The position numbers and the translations under genes were made by a program. The notes under the pieces are model-generated. The model was given only the letters and a program-made list of their open reading frames with translations. It was not told where the DNA came from and did not search any database. From assembly GCA_951812395.1 (NCBI GenBank), contig CATOSD010000001.1:496001-560000 (forward strand): a stretch of 64,000 nucleotides of DNA. Reading direction: 5' to 3'. Positions 1 to 8,462 of the stretch are shown one piece after another; position 1 is the first letter of the stretch, and every line of letters begins with the position of its first letter. The stretch comes from an uncultured Dehalococcoidia bacterium. Lineage in GTDB: Bacteria; Chloroflexota; Dehalococcoidia; Lucifugimonadales; CATOSD01.

Positions 1-443
1 GGAATCAGGTATTCCGTCAGCATCTCGAGGGCCAGTTGACCGCCACGGCTCGCGGATAGCAGGCGGTCAGTCCAATCGACGAAGACCTGACCTTGACCGG
101 TCCAGAGGTGCTCCGTGGCGAAGGGCCGTTCGGAACCGGTAGTGGTTCGCAAGCATCGCTCGGTACGGTTTATCTCGCGCCAGCCCACATCCGCGGCACG
201 CAGAGCGGCCACATCTCGCGCCGAGATGAGATCTTCGAAAGCGATAAGTAGTTCCTGACCGGGGAGGGACGCTAGTCCGGGAGATGCGATGCCTCGCCTT
301 ATCCACCGGATCAGCTTTGCGGAACTCACAGGGTACACCGACAGGCCGTTGGGCGAGGCCCGGAGGTATCGCGCGGCTTCAGGAACGTCGTATATGCCGG
401 CAAAGGATGGCGAAGTCTCGCAGGCGCTTAAGGCAGTTGTCAC
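1..443 (-). CDS. DUF433-type DNA-binding or antitoxin protein, C-terminus beyond window
   Basis: The reading frame enters from the left edge and starts at a GTG at 443. A clean AGGAGGT ribosome site lies at 449-455, five bases upstream, and this decides the start. The N-terminal part (IYDVPEAARYLRAS) looks like a MerR-type helix-turn-helix. It is followed by the pattern seen in longer DUF433 proteins: a conserved FEDLISARDVAALRAA helix, then ERPFATEHLWTGQGQVFVD. Such proteins often act as antitoxins paired with a DUF5615 PIN-like toxin, which would lie beyond the left edge. The role is inferred from the family; the partner is not visible. Confidence 0.6.
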   Translation of the reverse strand, partial: MTTALSACETSPSFAGIYDVPEAARYLRASPNGLSVYPVSSAKLIRWIRRGIASPGLASLPGQELLIAFEDLISARDVAALRAADVGWREINRTERCLRTTTGSERPFATEHLWTGQGQVFVDWTDRLLSASRGGQLALEMLTEYLI

Positions 444-566
444 TTGCCACCTCCTAACCACGCCTTGAATGGCGCTTGCCGCCGAGACAAAGTGCAGCGC
501 GAATCATCGGAAACGCTGGTCTATTCCACGATAGACCAACGAACCTAAGCGGCGCAAGATGGCGGC

Positions 567-1559
567 TCAGCGGCCAGCCGAGTGGCCAAGGAGCGTGGCG
601 AGGGCGCGGCGGACGAGCGAGGCGGCGAGGCGTACCTTGAAGTGGTTGTCGCGCAGGGGACGGGCGTCGCGGACGGCGAGTTGTCCAATCGCATCCGCGT
701 TAACGCCGGCGACGGGCGCGCCGCGCAGCGCGTCCTCGGCGGCCGTGGCGCGCCAGGGCGTCGGGGCGACGCCGCCGAGCACCAGCGACGCGCGGTCGAC
801 GACATCGCCGGCGACGTGCAGGCCGGCGGCGACGCTGGCGAGCGCGAAGTCCTGCGTCCGGCGCTCGCGGGCCTTCAGGTACACGCTGCGGAGGGCCGAG
901 TCGGGCGTGGGGATGAACACGCTCGTCAGCAGCTCGCCGTTCTCCAGCACCGTCTCGGCCTCGATGTCGCGCTCAGGCCCCGCGAAGAACTTTTCGAGAG
1001 GGAGAGTCCGCGTACCGGCTGGGCCGGTTATGGTGGCGGTGGCGTCGAGGGCGATCAGGACGGGGGCGACGTCTGACGGGTGGACGATGTAGCAGTCCAC
1101 GCCGCCCAGGATGGCGTGGTACTTGCTGCTGCCGTTTACGGCGAAGCAGATAGCGCCGCCCTTCTTGCGGCAGTCGAACAGCGGGCTGCGGTAGTACCAG
1201 CAGCGCGGCCTCTGGCACAGGTTGCCGCCGAGGGTGCCCACGTTGCGAATCTGGGGCGTGGCGACGGAGGCGACGGCCTGCGCGAGCGCGGGGTAGTCGC
1301 GCGCGATGGCGTCGTCGGCCTCCAGCTCGGCGAGCGTGGTCATCGCGCCGATGGCCAGGCCGTCCGGGGAGTGCTCGACGCCGGACATGCCCGGCAGCGA
1401 CGCCAGGCTCACCAGCGTCGCCGGCTCCACGACGCCCTCCTTGATCTCGCCCATCAGGTCGGTGCCGCCCGCGAGCGGCCTGGCGCCGGAGGGGTCGGCC
1501 TCGAGCAGGGAGACGGCGTGGTCGGTAGAGCCGGCGTCCACGAATCGGAAGGGGTTCAC
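567..1559 (-). CDS. Xanthine dehydrogenase family, FAD-binding subunit (CoxM-like)
   Basis: This is the FAD-binding medium subunit of a molybdenum hydroxylase; it passes electrons from the iron-sulfur subunit to an acceptor. The start is a GTG at 1559 (VNPFRFVDAG) that overlaps the TGA of the upstream large-subunit gene by four bases, with GGAG just before it. The FAD-binding motifs AGGTDLMGEIKEG and TLGGNLCQRPRCWYYR are clear. The loop after the second motif carries further cysteines (DCRKKGGAICF), as in the subset of these subunits that may hold an extra Fe-S centre. About 330 residues is normal for the family. It is the last gene of a small-large-medium operon. The substrate cannot be told from sequence. 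Confidence 0.9.
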   Translation of the reverse strand: MNPFRFVDAGSTDHAVSLLEADPSGARPLAGGTDLMGEIKEGVVEPATLVSLASLPGMSGVEHSPDGLAIGAMTTLAELEADDAIARDYPALAQAVASVATPQIRNVGTLGGNLCQRPRCWYYRSPLFDCRKKGGAICFAVNGSSKYHAILGGVDCYIVHPSDVAPVLIALDATATITGPAGTRTLPLEKFFAGPERDIEAETVLENGELLTSVFIPTPDSALRSVYLKARERRTQDFALASVAAGLHVAGDVVDRASLVLGGVAPTPWRATAAEDALRGAPVAGVNADAIGQLAVRDARPLRDNHFKVRLAASLVRRALATLLGHSAGR

Positions 1560-3844
1560 TCGGTCTCCTTCAGAGTAAGCTCGTTGAGGATGACGTCCGG
1601 GGTGATGGGGAGTTCGCGCACGCGGACGCCGATGGCGTCGTAGATGGCGTTGGCAATGGCGGGGGCGACGCCCACGCTCGGCGGCTCGCCGAGCGCCTTC
1701 GCGCCGAACGGCCCCACGGGGTCCACCACGTCGGCGAAAATGACCTCGATGGGCGGGCTGTCCAGAATCGTGGGGACCTTGTGCTCCAGGAAGCTGGCGT
1801 TCAGCGTGATGCCGTTGCGCGCATCGGTGAGCATCTGCTCGCTCAGGGTGAAGCCGAGCATCTGGGAGACGCCGCCCTCCACCTGGTTGACGGCCATGTT
1901 GGGGTTGAGAATGCGGCCGGAGTCGTGGGCGGCGACGAACCTGAGCACGGTCACGGCGCCGGTGTCGGTGTCCACCTCCACCTCGGCGAAGTGCGCGCCG
2001 AACGAGTTGACGACGTACTCGCGGCTGCCCGGATCGACCGTGGCCTCCACCTGGAGCGGCGCGCCCGCGTTGTTCCGCGCGATCTGCGCCAGGGTCATGC
2101 GCGGGCCTGTGGCGTCCACGACCGCGCCGTCCACGACGTCGAGGTCTTCCGGCGCGGCGCCCAGCTCGGACGCGGCGGCCTCGACGATCCGCTGCTTGAG
2201 TTGCTCGGCGGCGCGCTTGGCGGCGAGGCCGCCGGAGAAGGTGGCGGTGGAGCCCGCCGTGATGGGCGCCGCCGGGGTGTGCCGCGTGTCGCCGGATACG
2301 ACGCGCACGCTGTCGTAGGGGACGCCCAGAGCCTCCGCTGCCACCTGGGCCAGCACGGTCAGGCTGCCCTCCCCCACGTCCATGATGCCGGTCGTCAGCG
2401 TCACCGAGCCGTCGTCTTCGTTGTCCACTGGGAGCGCCATGCGGGCGATGGACCTGCCGCCGGGGCCGCCGCGGTAGACGAACATGCTCATTCCCATGCC
2501 GCGTTTTGTGGCGGAGCCGGCGTCCGGCGGGTCGTTTCGCCGCTCGCGCCAGCCGATGGCCGCCGCGCCGCGTTCGAGGCACTCGCGCAGTCCGTTGCTG
2601 GAGAACGGCACGCCGCCCTCCACCGGTTGGGTGTCCACCACCTGGTTCAGTGGCGTGACACGCTCGCCGGGCTGGCCCTCGGGGCCGACGTGATTCTTCA
2701 ACCGGAAGTCCAGCGAGTCGATGCCCAGCTCCTCGGCGATCCTGTCGGCCAGCGACTCGAGCGCGAAGTGGCCCTGCGGCGCGCCGAGGGCGCGGTAGGA
2801 GCCGGCGGAGGGCTGGTTGGTGTAGACCAGGTAGCCGTCGTAGCGGGCGTTGGCGCAGCGGTACAGGTAGAGCGCGCCCTGCCCCGCGCGGCGGATGACG
2901 CCCGGCCCGGAGGAGAGGTACGCGCCGGTGTCCATGACGGTTGTGGCGTGGACGGCGGTTATCGTGCCGTCGTTGGTGACGCCCACCCGTATCTTCGTGG
3001 TGGTGGCGTGGCGGTGGCGGCCCGCGACGAACTCCTCCTCGCGGGTAAGCTCGATCTTGACCGGCCTGCCGGCGCGGCGGGCCAGGATGGCGGTGATGGC
3101 GGACAACCGGGTCTCGTCCTTGTTGCCGTAGCCCGCGCCCATGTGCGGGCCTACGACGCGCACGTTCTCCTGGGGGATGCCGAGCGACAGGGACAGGCTG
3201 AGCCGGTCGGCGTGTATGCCGCGGCTGGACTTCCAGACGGTGAGGCGGTCGTCTTCCCAGGCGGCGACGGCGGCGCGCGGCTCCAGCGCCGCGCCGGAGT
3301 GGGACTGGGTGGCGAACTCGTCCTCGAAGATGCGGTCGGCCTGGGCGAACCCCTCCTCCACGTCGCCGCGCTCCAGCGCGATGGGCTTGCCGCCAACCAG
3401 GTTGCCGCCCTCGTGGACGCTGGGCGCGCTGGGGTTCATCGCCTCCACGGGGTCGGTGACGAACCGCTGCGGTTCGTAGGTCACGTCTATCAGACCCAGC
3501 GCCTGCCGCGCGGTGTCCTCGTCCTCGGCGGCGACTGCGGCCACCTCGTCGCCCACGAATCGCGCCTTGGTGTCCAGGATGGGCATGTCGGGCGCCACGC
3601 GGCCCTCCGGCGCGTCGAACGGCGTCAGCACGGCGTGGACGCCGGGGAGCGCGGCGGCCCGGGAGGCGTCGACGGCCGCGATGCGCGCATGGGGGTATGG
3701 GCTGCGCAGAATCGCGCCGAACAGCATACCCGGCAGCCGGACGTCGGCGGTGTAGGTTGCCTCGCCGGTGAGCTTCTCCGGCAGGTCGCGACGGGGGTGA
3801 GAGACGCCGATGTTGCCGATGTTGCCGATGTTGGAGGACGCCAT
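1556..3844 (-). CDS. Xanthine dehydrogenase family, molybdopterin-binding subunit
   Basis: This is the catalytic large subunit (762 residues) that binds the molybdenum-molybdopterin cofactor and hydroxylates an aldehyde, N-heterocycle or aromatic substrate. The N-terminal aldehyde oxidase a/b hammerhead domain is followed by the cofactor-binding domain. Visible motifs include GPHMGAGYGNKDE, YRALGAPQGHFALESL and, near the C-terminus, the catalytic-glutamate region KALGEPPSVGVAPAIANAI. The active-site loop reads YRALGAPQG, so this is the xanthine/aldehyde dehydrogenase type; the AYRCSFR loop of true form I CO dehydrogenase (CoxL) is absent. The gene sits between the 2Fe-2S gene (7-bp gap) and the FAD gene (4-bp overlap), so the three are probably translated together. 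Confidence 0.92.
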   Translation of the reverse strand: MASSNIGNIGNIGVSHPRRDLPEKLTGEATYTADVRLPGMLFGAILRSPYPHARIAAVDASRAAALPGVHAVLTPFDAPEGRVAPDMPILDTKARFVGDEVAAVAAEDEDTARQALGLIDVTYEPQRFVTDPVEAMNPSAPSVHEGGNLVGGKPIALERGDVEEGFAQADRIFEDEFATQSHSGAALEPRAAVAAWEDDRLTVWKSSRGIHADRLSLSLSLGIPQENVRVVGPHMGAGYGNKDETRLSAITAILARRAGRPVKIELTREEEFVAGRHRHATTTKIRVGVTNDGTITAVHATTVMDTGAYLSSGPGVIRRAGQGALYLYRCANARYDGYLVYTNQPSAGSYRALGAPQGHFALESLADRIAEELGIDSLDFRLKNHVGPEGQPGERVTPLNQVVDTQPVEGGVPFSSNGLRECLERGAAAIGWRERRNDPPDAGSATKRGMGMSMFVYRGGPGGRSIARMALPVDNEDDGSVTLTTGIMDVGEGSLTVLAQVAAEALGVPYDSVRVVSGDTRHTPAAPITAGSTATFSGGLAAKRAAEQLKQRIVEAAASELGAAPEDLDVVDGAVVDATGPRMTLAQIARNNAGAPLQVEATVDPGSREYVVNSFGAHFAEVEVDTDTGAVTVLRFVAAHDSGRILNPNMAVNQVEGGVSQMLGFTLSEQMLTDARNGITLNASFLEHKVPTILDSPPIEVIFADVVDPVGPFGAKALGEPPSVGVAPAIANAIYDAIGVRVRELPITPDVILNELTLKETE

Positions 3845-3850
3845 GGGCGG

Positions 3851-4327
3851 CTACGCCTCCGAGAGCAGCCGCGCGGCCTCGCGCACGGACGCCAGGATGC
3901 GGCCGTAGGCGTTGCAACGGCAGATGTTGCCGGAGAGGGCGTCGCGGATGTCGGCGTCGGTGGGCGCGGGGTTGGTGTCGAGCAGCGCCTTCGCGCTCAT
4001 CAGGAAGCCGGGCGTGCAGAAGCCGCACTGGCCGCCGTCCATGGCGAGGAACGCGGCCTGGACGGGGTGGAGGTGGTCGACGCTGCCGAGGCTCTCGACG
4101 GTCTGGACGGCGCGGTCGCCCACCTGCAGCGCGAGTAGCTGGCAGGAGTAGACGGGCTTGCCGTCGAGCAGGACGGTGCAGGCGCCGCACTCGCCGCGGT
4201 CGCAGCCGCGCTTGGCGCCGGTGAGGTCGAGCTCGTCGCGCAGGGTGCGCAGCAGCGTCCAGCGGTGGTCGACCTCCAGCTCGCGCGGGCGGCCGTTGAC
4301 GTGGAGGGTGATTCGGCTGTGGTGCAT
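3851..4327 (-). CDS. Xanthine dehydrogenase family, 2Fe-2S subunit
   Basis: This is the small electron-transfer subunit of the molybdenum hydroxylase. The N-terminal plant-ferredoxin-type cluster is ligated by CDRGECGACTVLLDG plus a later Cys (PVYSC). The C-terminal helical [2Fe-2S] domain shows CGFCTPGFLMSAKALL and GNICRCNAYGRI. The last motif reads CRCNAY where most relatives have CRCTGY. At 158 residues it is full length. It is the first gene of the three-gene operon on this strand, so the promoter should lie above 4327. The region 4328-4444 holds only a dispersed repeat and no obvious promoter. Confidence 0.93.
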   Translation of the reverse strand: MHHSRITLHVNGRPRELEVDHRWTLLRTLRDELDLTGAKRGCDRGECGACTVLLDGKPVYSCQLLALQVGDRAVQTVESLGSVDHLHPVQAAFLAMDGGQCGFCTPGFLMSAKALLDTNPAPTDADIRDALSGNICRCNAYGRILASVREAARLLSEA

Positions 4328-4410
4328 AGGGCGATCGACCTCGGGGTGGGCGGCTTGGGCGATTCTAGCACTTCGGGCGGGAGTGGCGCGAGTGGGGGGG
4401 CAGCCAAGAC

Positions 4411-4440
4411 CATTCTGAGCTTGTCGAAGAATCTTCGACG
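4411..4440. repeat. Dispersed CTGAGCTTGTCGAAG-type repeat
   Basis: The core CTGAGCTTGTCGAAGAATC sits between the molybdenum hydroxylase operon and the toxin gene. Related cores occur at 5540-5561 (reverse), 51366-51388 and 56604-56625, all outside genes or at gene ends. It resembles a REP-like intergenic family. Confidence 0.6.
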
Positions 4441-4444
4441 TTCG

Positions 4445-4813
4445 TCAGATAGGCAGCAACCGAACACGGCTTCGACCTTCGTCGACCACGACCAAGGCAC
4501 CGGAGGTCAGGTCGTTCTTATGTTGAATGAGCGCGGCGACCACGGTATTTTCGAGATTGACTGGCAAATTACTTTGCGTCCGAACTTGAAGCACGCTCGG
4601 CCCAGACGCGTGCGTTAGAGCAAGCATGGCGCTGAAGTCTAAATCATGGGTGAAAACTACGTAATGACGCGAGGCCGCCCAGTCCATGATTTCTCTGTCG
4701 CTTGCCCTTGGGTCACCGACGCTAGACCAGTGAATGGCCTGCCATCCGTGTCTGGCCAGGGTTGGTATCCACTGGGGCGACAGGTTCATGTCTAGTAGAA
4801 GAGTCGGTCTCAC
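4445..4813 (-). CDS. DUF5615 PIN-like toxin candidate
   Basis: This small protein of about 122 residues has the PIN-like DUF5615 pattern: an N-terminal acidic strand (LLLDMNLSP), a central SDREIMDWA segment and the strand VVFTHDLDFSA, which supply the expected acidic metal ligands. The start is taken as the GTG at 4813, which overlaps the TGA of the upstream DUF433 gene by four bases; a longer upstream frame exists but would overlap the whole antitoxin. DUF433/DUF5615 pairs are known as probable toxin-antitoxin modules, with DUF5615 the likely nuclease. Toxicity is inferred. Confidence 0.8.
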   Translation of the reverse strand: MRPTLLLDMNLSPQWIPTLARHGWQAIHWSSVGDPRASDREIMDWAASRHYVVFTHDLDFSAMLALTHASGPSVLQVRTQSNLPVNLENTVVAALIQHKNDLTSGALVVVDEGRSRVRLLPI

Positions 4814-5040
4814 GACATGGATAGTGGAACCTCGCGTTCCTCGAGCCTCCAGGCGGCGTAGGCCAGGGACTGGTGGATGTCCTCGCGTTCGAGGTATGGG
4901 TAGGCTTCGAGGATGTCGGCGTGAGAATGACCGGAGGCCAGCAGACCAATAACCATGCCGACAGTGACGCGCATGCCTCGTATGCACGCTTTGCCGCCCA
5001 TCACGCTGGGATCGATGGTTACTCGGTCGAATTTTCGCAT
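4810..5040 (-). CDS. DUF433 antitoxin
   Basis: The protein begins MRKFDRVTIDPSVMGGKACI, the standard opening of short DUF433 antitoxins, and continues with the helix-turn-helix-like ILEAYPYLEREDIHQSLAYAA. The ATG at 5040 is chosen because it gives the family's usual N-terminus (76 residues). An in-frame GTG at 5064 with AGGAAG close upstream would add eight residues and cannot be excluded. It precedes and overlaps the DUF5615 toxin gene, the usual antitoxin-first order, and probably represses the pair's promoter. Confidence 0.82.
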   Translation of the reverse strand: MRKFDRVTIDPSVMGGKACIRGMRVTVGMVIGLLASGHSHADILEAYPYLEREDIHQSLAYAAWRLEEREVPLSMS

Positions 5041-5955
5041 TGTGAATGGCCTCACCAGTTCCACTTCCTAGACGAAGTCGGACGCGTCGGTTCGCCTGGA
5101 CGCTACCCCGAACAACCGTCTAAGCATGTTCGTATGTTTCTACATCTGCAATTGTACCGCAACCGCGGCGCCGCAACCCTGCCTTCTTATCCGGCATTTG
5201 ATCCACTCTTGCCCCGCTGGCGCCCGCATCCCCGTTTTGGCGGTGGCGCGAGTGGGGGCAATCGATAGAGCCTGTGTCAGCTTACCTGGCGCCCTCAGAA
5301 TCGCAGCTACCGCGGAGCCTGACGGCGATATCTGTTAGTTTCTGCGACATTCTGTGCGACTCGTAGCTGAGTGTGACGACGGTACTGCGCAATTCTGTAA
5401 TGCTGGCGTGGGCGATTTGGGGCATAAGTGTCACGCCGCGTGGCAGAACAGGACAGGGGGCGGAGCCAGTCGACCGGCCGTGTCTTCGCTTCCACAGGGC
5501 ACCCACAAGGGATGCCCCTACGGTTGCCTGGGGTCTTATCCCGTTCGGCAGGCTCAGGGCAGGCTCCGTTCGGGTGTAAGTTTCCGGGCCGCGGGGTCGG
5601 TCCCTCGCGTGAGCGAGGGTAGCACGGATGTGCGTGTGTTTCAAGAGGGGTGGCGAATATTTGGGATCGGGGCGGGATTGGTGGGAAGAAATGGCGCAGG
5701 CGTGGGGATGAAGTGGAGCGAGTGCGGCGCGTCTGTGGGCCAAGGCCGGGACACGGGTGGAGCGCGAGAGTGACGGTATTTTCGGGTTACGGGGTGGCGA
5801 ATGGGTCGGGTGTGGGCGAGTGGGTGCGGCAGAGGTGTGCGGTGGGTGGCCTGGGGACGTTGGCTAAACGGTATGGTGAGCGCAAGGTGATGGCGGTGGG
5901 CTGAGAATGGGCGATAGAACCTCGGTTCCTCCCGCAAGCCCACGAGGAGCTAGCT
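5041..5955. other. Intergenic region of about 0.9 kb, repeats but no convincing gene
   Basis: No frame here has both a ribosome site and a recognisable protein. It holds dispersed repeat material: a GGGCACCC...GGGATGCCCC hairpin near 5497-5521 and a reverse copy of the CTGAGC...CGAAC repeat at 5540-5561. Around 5615-5650 there is a stretch with CACGGATGTGCG and CAAGAGGGG whose reverse complement recurs near 56803-56836. A 47-codon frame on the minus strand ending at 5282 is possible but has no ribosome site. Confidence 0.5.
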
Positions 5956-5974
5956 AAACCGTACCGCACGGTTT
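5956..5974. promoter_or_regulatory. Inverted repeat, candidate operator upstream of HigA-like gene
   Basis: AAACCGT (5956-5962) and ACGGTTT (5968-5974) form a perfect 7-bp inverted repeat around a 5-bp spacer. It lies about 80 bases before the HigA-like start and 26 bases before a TTGACA (6001-6006). An XRE-type repressor controlling its own promoter would be expected to bind such a site. The role is inferred. Confidence 0.4.
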
Positions 5975-6050
5975 CAGTGGTGGGAAGCATGTGTTGTCTG
6001 TTGACAAGCGACAGGCTACACCACAGACTACCACTGAGGAGGTGCCATCG

Positions 6051-6347
6051 ATGGGTATGCACAACCCTCCCCATCCGGGTACGATCGTAAGGTACGAATG
6101 CCTTGAACCGCTGGGTCTGACGGTAACGCGGGCGGCTAAAGGGTTGGGAGTAACTCGTCAGGCGCTGTCGGACTTGGTGAATGAGAGGGCTGGCGTATCG
6201 GTAGAGATGTCCATTCGCCTATCCCAGGCGTTCGGCTCTACACCTGAGACCTGGCTCGGAATGCAGGCTGCCTACGACCTGTGGCAGGTTCGAGAACGGA
6301 CTGCTCAGATCAAGGTTGAGGACTTCAAGTCTGCCGCCCTGTCGTAG
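6051..6347 (+). CDS. HigA-family addiction module antidote (XRE helix-turn-helix)
   Basis: The 98-residue protein MGMHNPPHPGTIVRYECLEP...LTVTRAAKGLGVTRQALSDLVNERAGVS has the VapI/HigA XRE helix-turn-helix and the usual tail SIRLSQAFGSTPETWLGMQAAYDLW. The start is the ATG at 6051, preceded by GAGGAGGT with good spacing. A longer frame to 5991 lacks a ribosome site. In most genomes the HigB toxin gene lies directly upstream; no RelE/HigB-like frame is present on either strand between 5041 and 6050, so this is an orphan antitoxin or a regulator. The downstream gene follows after 17 bp and may be co-transcribed. Confidence 0.85.
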   Translation: MGMHNPPHPGTIVRYECLEPLGLTVTRAAKGLGVTRQALSDLVNERAGVSVEMSIRLSQAFGSTPETWLGMQAAYDLWQVRERTAQIKVEDFKSAALS

Positions 6348-6364
6348 CGAGCGGAGGTGACGAA

Positions 6365-7216
6365 TTGCCCCTAAACCGGCTCGCTAGATTCATCCGGCGT
6401 CTGATTGGCGGTCCAAGTGCGCGTTACGCTTCGTCGGCGGTGCTCACCTCGTCGGGCGTGGGCGCGCCGCCGCCACCTTTGCTACGCGAACCCGATGGTG
6501 CGGAACTGCTGAAGGACGTTGCGCCGGCCGGGTGGATTGCGGAGCGTCTCTGGCAGAGGACTCGGCAAACGGGTACGCTGGTGGGACGTATCATCCCGGA
6601 AGGATTCGAAGCCTACGCGCGCATATTTCATCCGGCAAAACAGTACAACGCTGCCGAAAGAAGTTGGAGCAAAGTCAGTTGGGCCACAGTGGCGTCTTGG
6701 AACGGGAAAGTCGTTCATCCGCAGATGGAATTCAGCCCGATCGCGAACCTGGATCCTTTGAGCTACGATGATCCGTCGTGGGGCGACAGACCGGAAGATG
6801 GTGTGCTGCCGGAAGATGAGTGCCGGCGCCTGTTGGGCGTTCTCAAGGAGTTCACATCCATGCCTAAACGTTGCTACTTCGCCGTTTGGGAAGGCTATGG
6901 CGGTTTTGACGACCGCCTTTACAGAGGGGCGGCCAAGCTGGACCCCCCACATTTGAGTAGGGCGTACTACATCTTTCGCGGTCCTCTGGATGGCGTCCTT
7001 TCCTTCTACGAGTGGTTGTTCTTCCACCAATCGCCGAACATCTGGTGGCCGGAAGACCGCGCCTGGTGTGTCGCGACGGACATAGACTTCAACAACACCT
7101 TCGTCGGCGGCAGCGCGGCTTGCATCGAGCGTGTGCTGGCGCACCCTGAGCTGGAGGCGCTGCCCATCGCCATCGACGCGCGGGTGGACGCCTACGGCGA
7201 CACCATCAACGTTTAG
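6365..7216 (+). CDS. Conserved hypothetical protein, 283 residues
   Basis: I do not recognise a named family. The start is a TTG at 6365 with GGAGGTGA just upstream. The first 40 residues are basic and low in complexity. From about residue 45 there is a folded region rich in Trp and aromatic residues, with WIAERLWQRTRQTG, FEAYARIFHPA, YDDPSWGDRPEDG, CYFAVWEGYGGFDD, YYIFRGPL and WWPEDRAWCVATDIDFNNTFVGG. The WPEDRAWCVATDID block and the final ALPIAIDARV are the kind of motifs conserved in actinobacterial and chloroflexal hypothetical proteins. No signal peptide or membrane segment is seen. It follows the HigA-like gene by 17 bp; a functional link is not shown. Confidence 0.7.
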   Translation: MPLNRLARFIRRLIGGPSARYASSAVLTSSGVGAPPPPLLREPDGAELLKDVAPAGWIAERLWQRTRQTGTLVGRIIPEGFEAYARIFHPAKQYNAAERSWSKVSWATVASWNGKVVHPQMEFSPIANLDPLSYDDPSWGDRPEDGVLPEDECRRLLGVLKEFTSMPKRCYFAVWEGYGGFDDRLYRGAAKLDPPHLSRAYYIFRGPLDGVLSFYEWLFFHQSPNIWWPEDRAWCVATDIDFNNTFVGGSAACIERVLAHPELEALPIAIDARVDAYGDTINV

Positions 7217-7263
7217 AGGAGAGGGGGACCTCGCGTTCCTCAGGGCGTAGCCTTGCAACCCCA

Positions 7264-7953
7264 CTAGTCCTCCGTCGCCAGGCCTCCCATGTGCCCCACA
7301 TCGCCGGTCCGGTTGAACATGGCTAGACGAGGCGCGCCACCGACGATACGGCCGTTGGGCCAGAACTCGATTTCGGTTATCGAGGCGTGCGGGAGATCGA
7401 ACTCGTGCTGCCACGGGCTTCGAGGGTCGATTCCGAGCGCCCACATGAGCGTCGCCTCGATTGTGCCCGCGTGGGACACTACGGCAACCCGCTGTCCGGG
7501 ATGCCGAGCTACGATCTGCTCGTGAAAGCCCGCGACTCTTTGGGCGAACTCGGCCAGCGTCACGCCGTCGGTGCCGGCGTGGTCGGGATGCCACGCCAGC
7601 TGGTCGGGCCTGCCGGGAGGCGATGTCTCGGCGTCCAGGTCTACCTGGAACTCGGCTAGCCTATCGTCGATCGAGGTCTCCAGGCCAAGATGATCGGCAA
7701 TCACCGTCGCCGTCTCAAGCGCGCGAGCCAGGGGGCTGGTGTAGACGGCGTCCAGGGCGGGTCCGTTGAGGAGGGCGGCGGCCACGGCGGCGGACTGGCG
7801 GCGTCCGAGGGCGCTCAGAGGAGGGTCGAGGTCGATGCGTCGCGACCCGGAGGCGTCGCGCTGGCCGTGGCGGACGATTAGCAGGTTTGTCGCCTGGAAG
7901 CTGTTTTGGGCGGCGTTTGTCGGTGAAGACAAGGAGGTCTCGCTGAATGTCAC
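7264..7953 (-). CDS. Histidine phosphatase superfamily protein
   Basis: This is a phosphoglycerate-mutase-like phosphatase. The catalytic motif LLIVRHGQRD lies near residue 25, followed by the conserved PLSALGRRQSAAVA, the substrate-loop YTSPLARALETA and the second catalytic histidine in VAVVSHAGTIEATLMWAL. Length (229 residues) is normal. The start is a GTG at 7953; an alternative TTG lies about nine codons inside. The substrate is unknown, as usual for this family. It is convergent with the preceding hypothetical gene. Confidence 0.88.
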   Translation of the reverse strand: MTFSETSLSSPTNAAQNSFQATNLLIVRHGQRDASGSRRIDLDPPLSALGRRQSAAVAAALLNGPALDAVYTSPLARALETATVIADHLGLETSIDDRLAEFQVDLDAETSPPGRPDQLAWHPDHAGTDGVTLAEFAQRVAGFHEQIVARHPGQRVAVVSHAGTIEATLMWALGIDPRSPWQHEFDLPHASITEIEFWPNGRIVGGAPRLAMFNRTGDVGHMGGLATED

Positions 7954-7978
7954 GTGGCGCGGGCAGTACGCGGGTGGG

Positions 7979-8316
7979 TCAGTCCCGGTGGACGTGGGTG
8001 AGCACCACTAGGTCCACCTCGTCGACGGTGACGCCGTTGGCTTTCATGTCCTCCATGAGCAAGCCGAATATCTTGTCCCGGGGATCCTGCTTCTCGGGGC
8101 CCAGGCTGGTGTTCACCATCACGGTGGGGCCTCCTCGCGCACCAGGAAGGAGGCCAAGTTCGCCGCCACCGTCCCCTGGGCGGTGAACAGGCCGGCGTAG
8201 GGCTTCAGCGCGGCCGGGGCGACTGTCGGGAAGAACACCTCCGCCGGAGACTCCACCCGCCCGTCGGACAGCGACAGGATCTCTACGTTGCCGACGGCAA
8301 CTCTGTTGTTGGGCAC
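7979..8316 (-). pseudogene. Broken metallo-beta-lactamase-fold hydrolase (N-terminal remnant)
   Basis: The frame starts at 8316 with MPNNRVAVGNVEILSLSDG and continues past FFPTVAPAALKPYAG, the typical N-terminus of small MBL-fold hydrolases. At about 8120 the frame shifts, and the next part of the fold continues in another frame as VMVNTSLGPEKQDPRDKI...GVTVDEVDLVVLTHVHRD. It then stops at 7979-7981, inside the metal motif (HxHxDH would follow). So the gene has a frameshift and lacks about two thirds of the enzyme, including most zinc ligands. It is a decaying remnant between two intact genes. Confidence 0.75.
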
Positions 8317-8462
8317 GACGGCTCCCTTCGCAACGGACTCGCCCCAGGAGGGGGCACGCCAGCCTTTATTCTACTCAACCCACGGCCTTCGGACCACGGG
8401 TCGATTGTGAAAACACCTCAAAAGGGATAAGCTTGGCCCGTTTACAGTAAGGAGGGAAAGCT

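Noticed and set aside
1781..4138. A 785-codon plus-strand frame opposite the large subunit
   Set aside because: It has the composition of an antisense shadow in high-GC DNA and no ribosome site or motif.
567..4190. A 1207-codon open frame on the minus strand covering the molybdenum hydroxylase operon
   Set aside because: Only its last 330 codons are protein-like (the FAD subunit). The rest is an Arg/Pro-rich shadow of the large-subunit gene in another frame.
5282..5425. A 47-codon minus-strand frame (MPQIAHASITELRS...)
   Set aside because: It looks helical but has no ribosome site, no recognisable family and sits in repeat-rich sequence.
6001..6030. A sigma-70 promoter (TTGACA) for the HigA-like gene
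   Set aside because: The -35 is good but the hexamer 17 bases on (CAGACT at 6024-6029 region) is a poor -10, so it is only mentioned.
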